Assembly (NCBI GenBank): GCA_964019165.1
Contig: OZ025273.1
Span: 9,119,225-9,183,224 of the forward strand
DNA length: 64,000 nucleotides
Direction: 5' to 3'
Origin: Mastigias papua
Taxonomy: Eukaryota; Cnidaria; Scyphozoa; Rhizostomeae; Mastigiidae
Shown: piece after piece, positions 63,639 to 64,000 of the stretch
How the letters are laid out: each line of letters begins with the position of its first letter
How positions within the stretch are numbered: the first letter of the stretch is position 1
Translations under genes and position numbers: made by a program
The notes under the pieces: model-generated
Told to the model about the DNA's origin: nothing
Database searches by the model: none
What the model saw: the letters and a program-made list of their open reading frames with translations, nothing else

Positions 63639-64000
63639 ATGGCGATGCTAACACGTGCTTTGGTTGCTCTCTTTCTTTTTTGTTTTGCGGGTGGGTTTTC
63701 GGATTGGAACTCTAAAGAGTTTGATTACAACTTTAATATGAAGAGACTCATTATTAGAAAACGGGTTACTGGCGATTTGTTGTTGGGAAAAGTGTGGACA
63801 AGGATGAAATTCTCAAAGCGGTTTCGGAAGAGGATGGCCTATACTGGTTTCAAATGTGTGATGGATCAATATTTTACTTTATTACTGTCCGGCGATGTTG
63901 AGTTGAATCCTGGTCCAGCCAACTCTACAAGAAATGCAAAGTCCATTGCCCGTGAAGACATTCCTGACTTCTCCGATATTTTACTCAGATTAGAAAGGAA
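63639..64000 (+). CDS. Partial ORF: signal-like N terminus, basic region, 2A motif
   Basis: The frame is open from ATG 63639 to the right edge (120 codons plus 2 nt). It begins MAMLTRALVALFLFCFAGGF, with a hydrophobic stretch like a signal peptide or anchor. A Lys/Arg-rich region (about 35-68) and a short hydrophobic stretch follow, then the 2A motif SGDVELNPGP (residues 84-93). After it the sequence is hydrophilic. 2A motifs make the ribosome skip the bond between the final G and P, releasing the upstream peptide, so the first 92 residues might be a separate product. It could be a LINE ORF or a host gene of the 2A-signal type; the LINE is likelier. Confidence 0.6.
   Translation, partial: MAMLTRALVALFLFCFAGGFSDWNSKEFDYNFNMKRLIIRKRVTGDLLLGKVWTRMKFSKRFRKRMAYTGFKCVMDQYFTLLLSGDVELNPGPANSTRNAKSIAREDIPDFSDILLRLER
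63894..63917 (+). other. Canonical 2A ribosome-skipping motif DVELNPGP
   Basis: All conserved positions D-V/I-E-x-N-P-G-P are present, preceded by LLLSG, which suits the helical part required upstream. Predicted break between Gly92 and Pro93. Confidence 0.75.

Larger units (their letters stand above)
63623..64000 (+). mobile_element. 5' end of a probable LINE retrotransposon at the satellite border
   Basis: The satellite stops inside a monomer after GGTTATAG and non-satellite sequence begins (atagcaaggtagcaag, then ATG). The open frame starting 16 bp later carries a 2A-like motif, a known N-terminal feature of several invertebrate LINEs (CR1-like and others). No reverse transcriptase is visible because the window ends, so the class is inferred. 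Confidence 0.5.

Overview
This window looks like nuclear DNA of an invertebrate animal. The genes have many short exons with GT-AG introns (plus one GC-AG intron), the DNA is AT-rich, and the introns hold many small terminal-inverted-repeat elements. Two retroelement pieces carry a 2A-like NPGP motif, a feature known from LINEs of sea urchins, amphioxus, molluscs and other invertebrates. I cannot name the species or phylum from sequence alone.

Layout. (1) 1-1819, minus strand: the 5' part of an unrecognised acidic coiled-coil gene that runs off the left edge. (2) 3673-7372, plus: a four-exon tektin-like gene (406 aa), best matching the TEKTL1/CCDC105 type, placed head-to-head with the coiled-coil gene. 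(3) 8951-26997, plus: a complete 22-exon classical dynamin (833 aa) with GTPase, stalk, PH, GED and a short proline-rich tail. One intron starts with GC. Intron 2 holds a decayed retroelement between two TCA-type microsatellites. (4) 28814-43721, plus: a complete 18-exon PRPF4 gene (U4/U6 snRNP protein Prp4, 536 aa, SFM domain plus WD40 propeller). Its introns hold several small foldback elements and a 152-codon antisense reading frame. (5) 44505-63622: about 19 kb of a 107-bp satellite (about 179 copies) with nested longer-period duplications of 8, 12, 20 and 26 monomers. (6) 63623-64000: the array stops inside a monomer and a new open frame starts with a hydrophobic signal-like N terminus and a canonical 2A motif (GDVELNPGP). 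It is probably the 5' end of a LINE and runs off the right edge.

The genes are housekeeping or cell-biological and do not form a pathway: tektin-like protein (ciliary microtubule doublets), dynamin (membrane fission), Prp4 (spliceosome). The less ordinary content is the satellite block starting under 0.8 kb from PRPF4, its higher-order structure, and the 2A-bearing element at its border. Exon boundaries were placed by hand from splice consensus, reading-phase agreement and remembered family sequences. Every junction of the three complete genes keeps frame.
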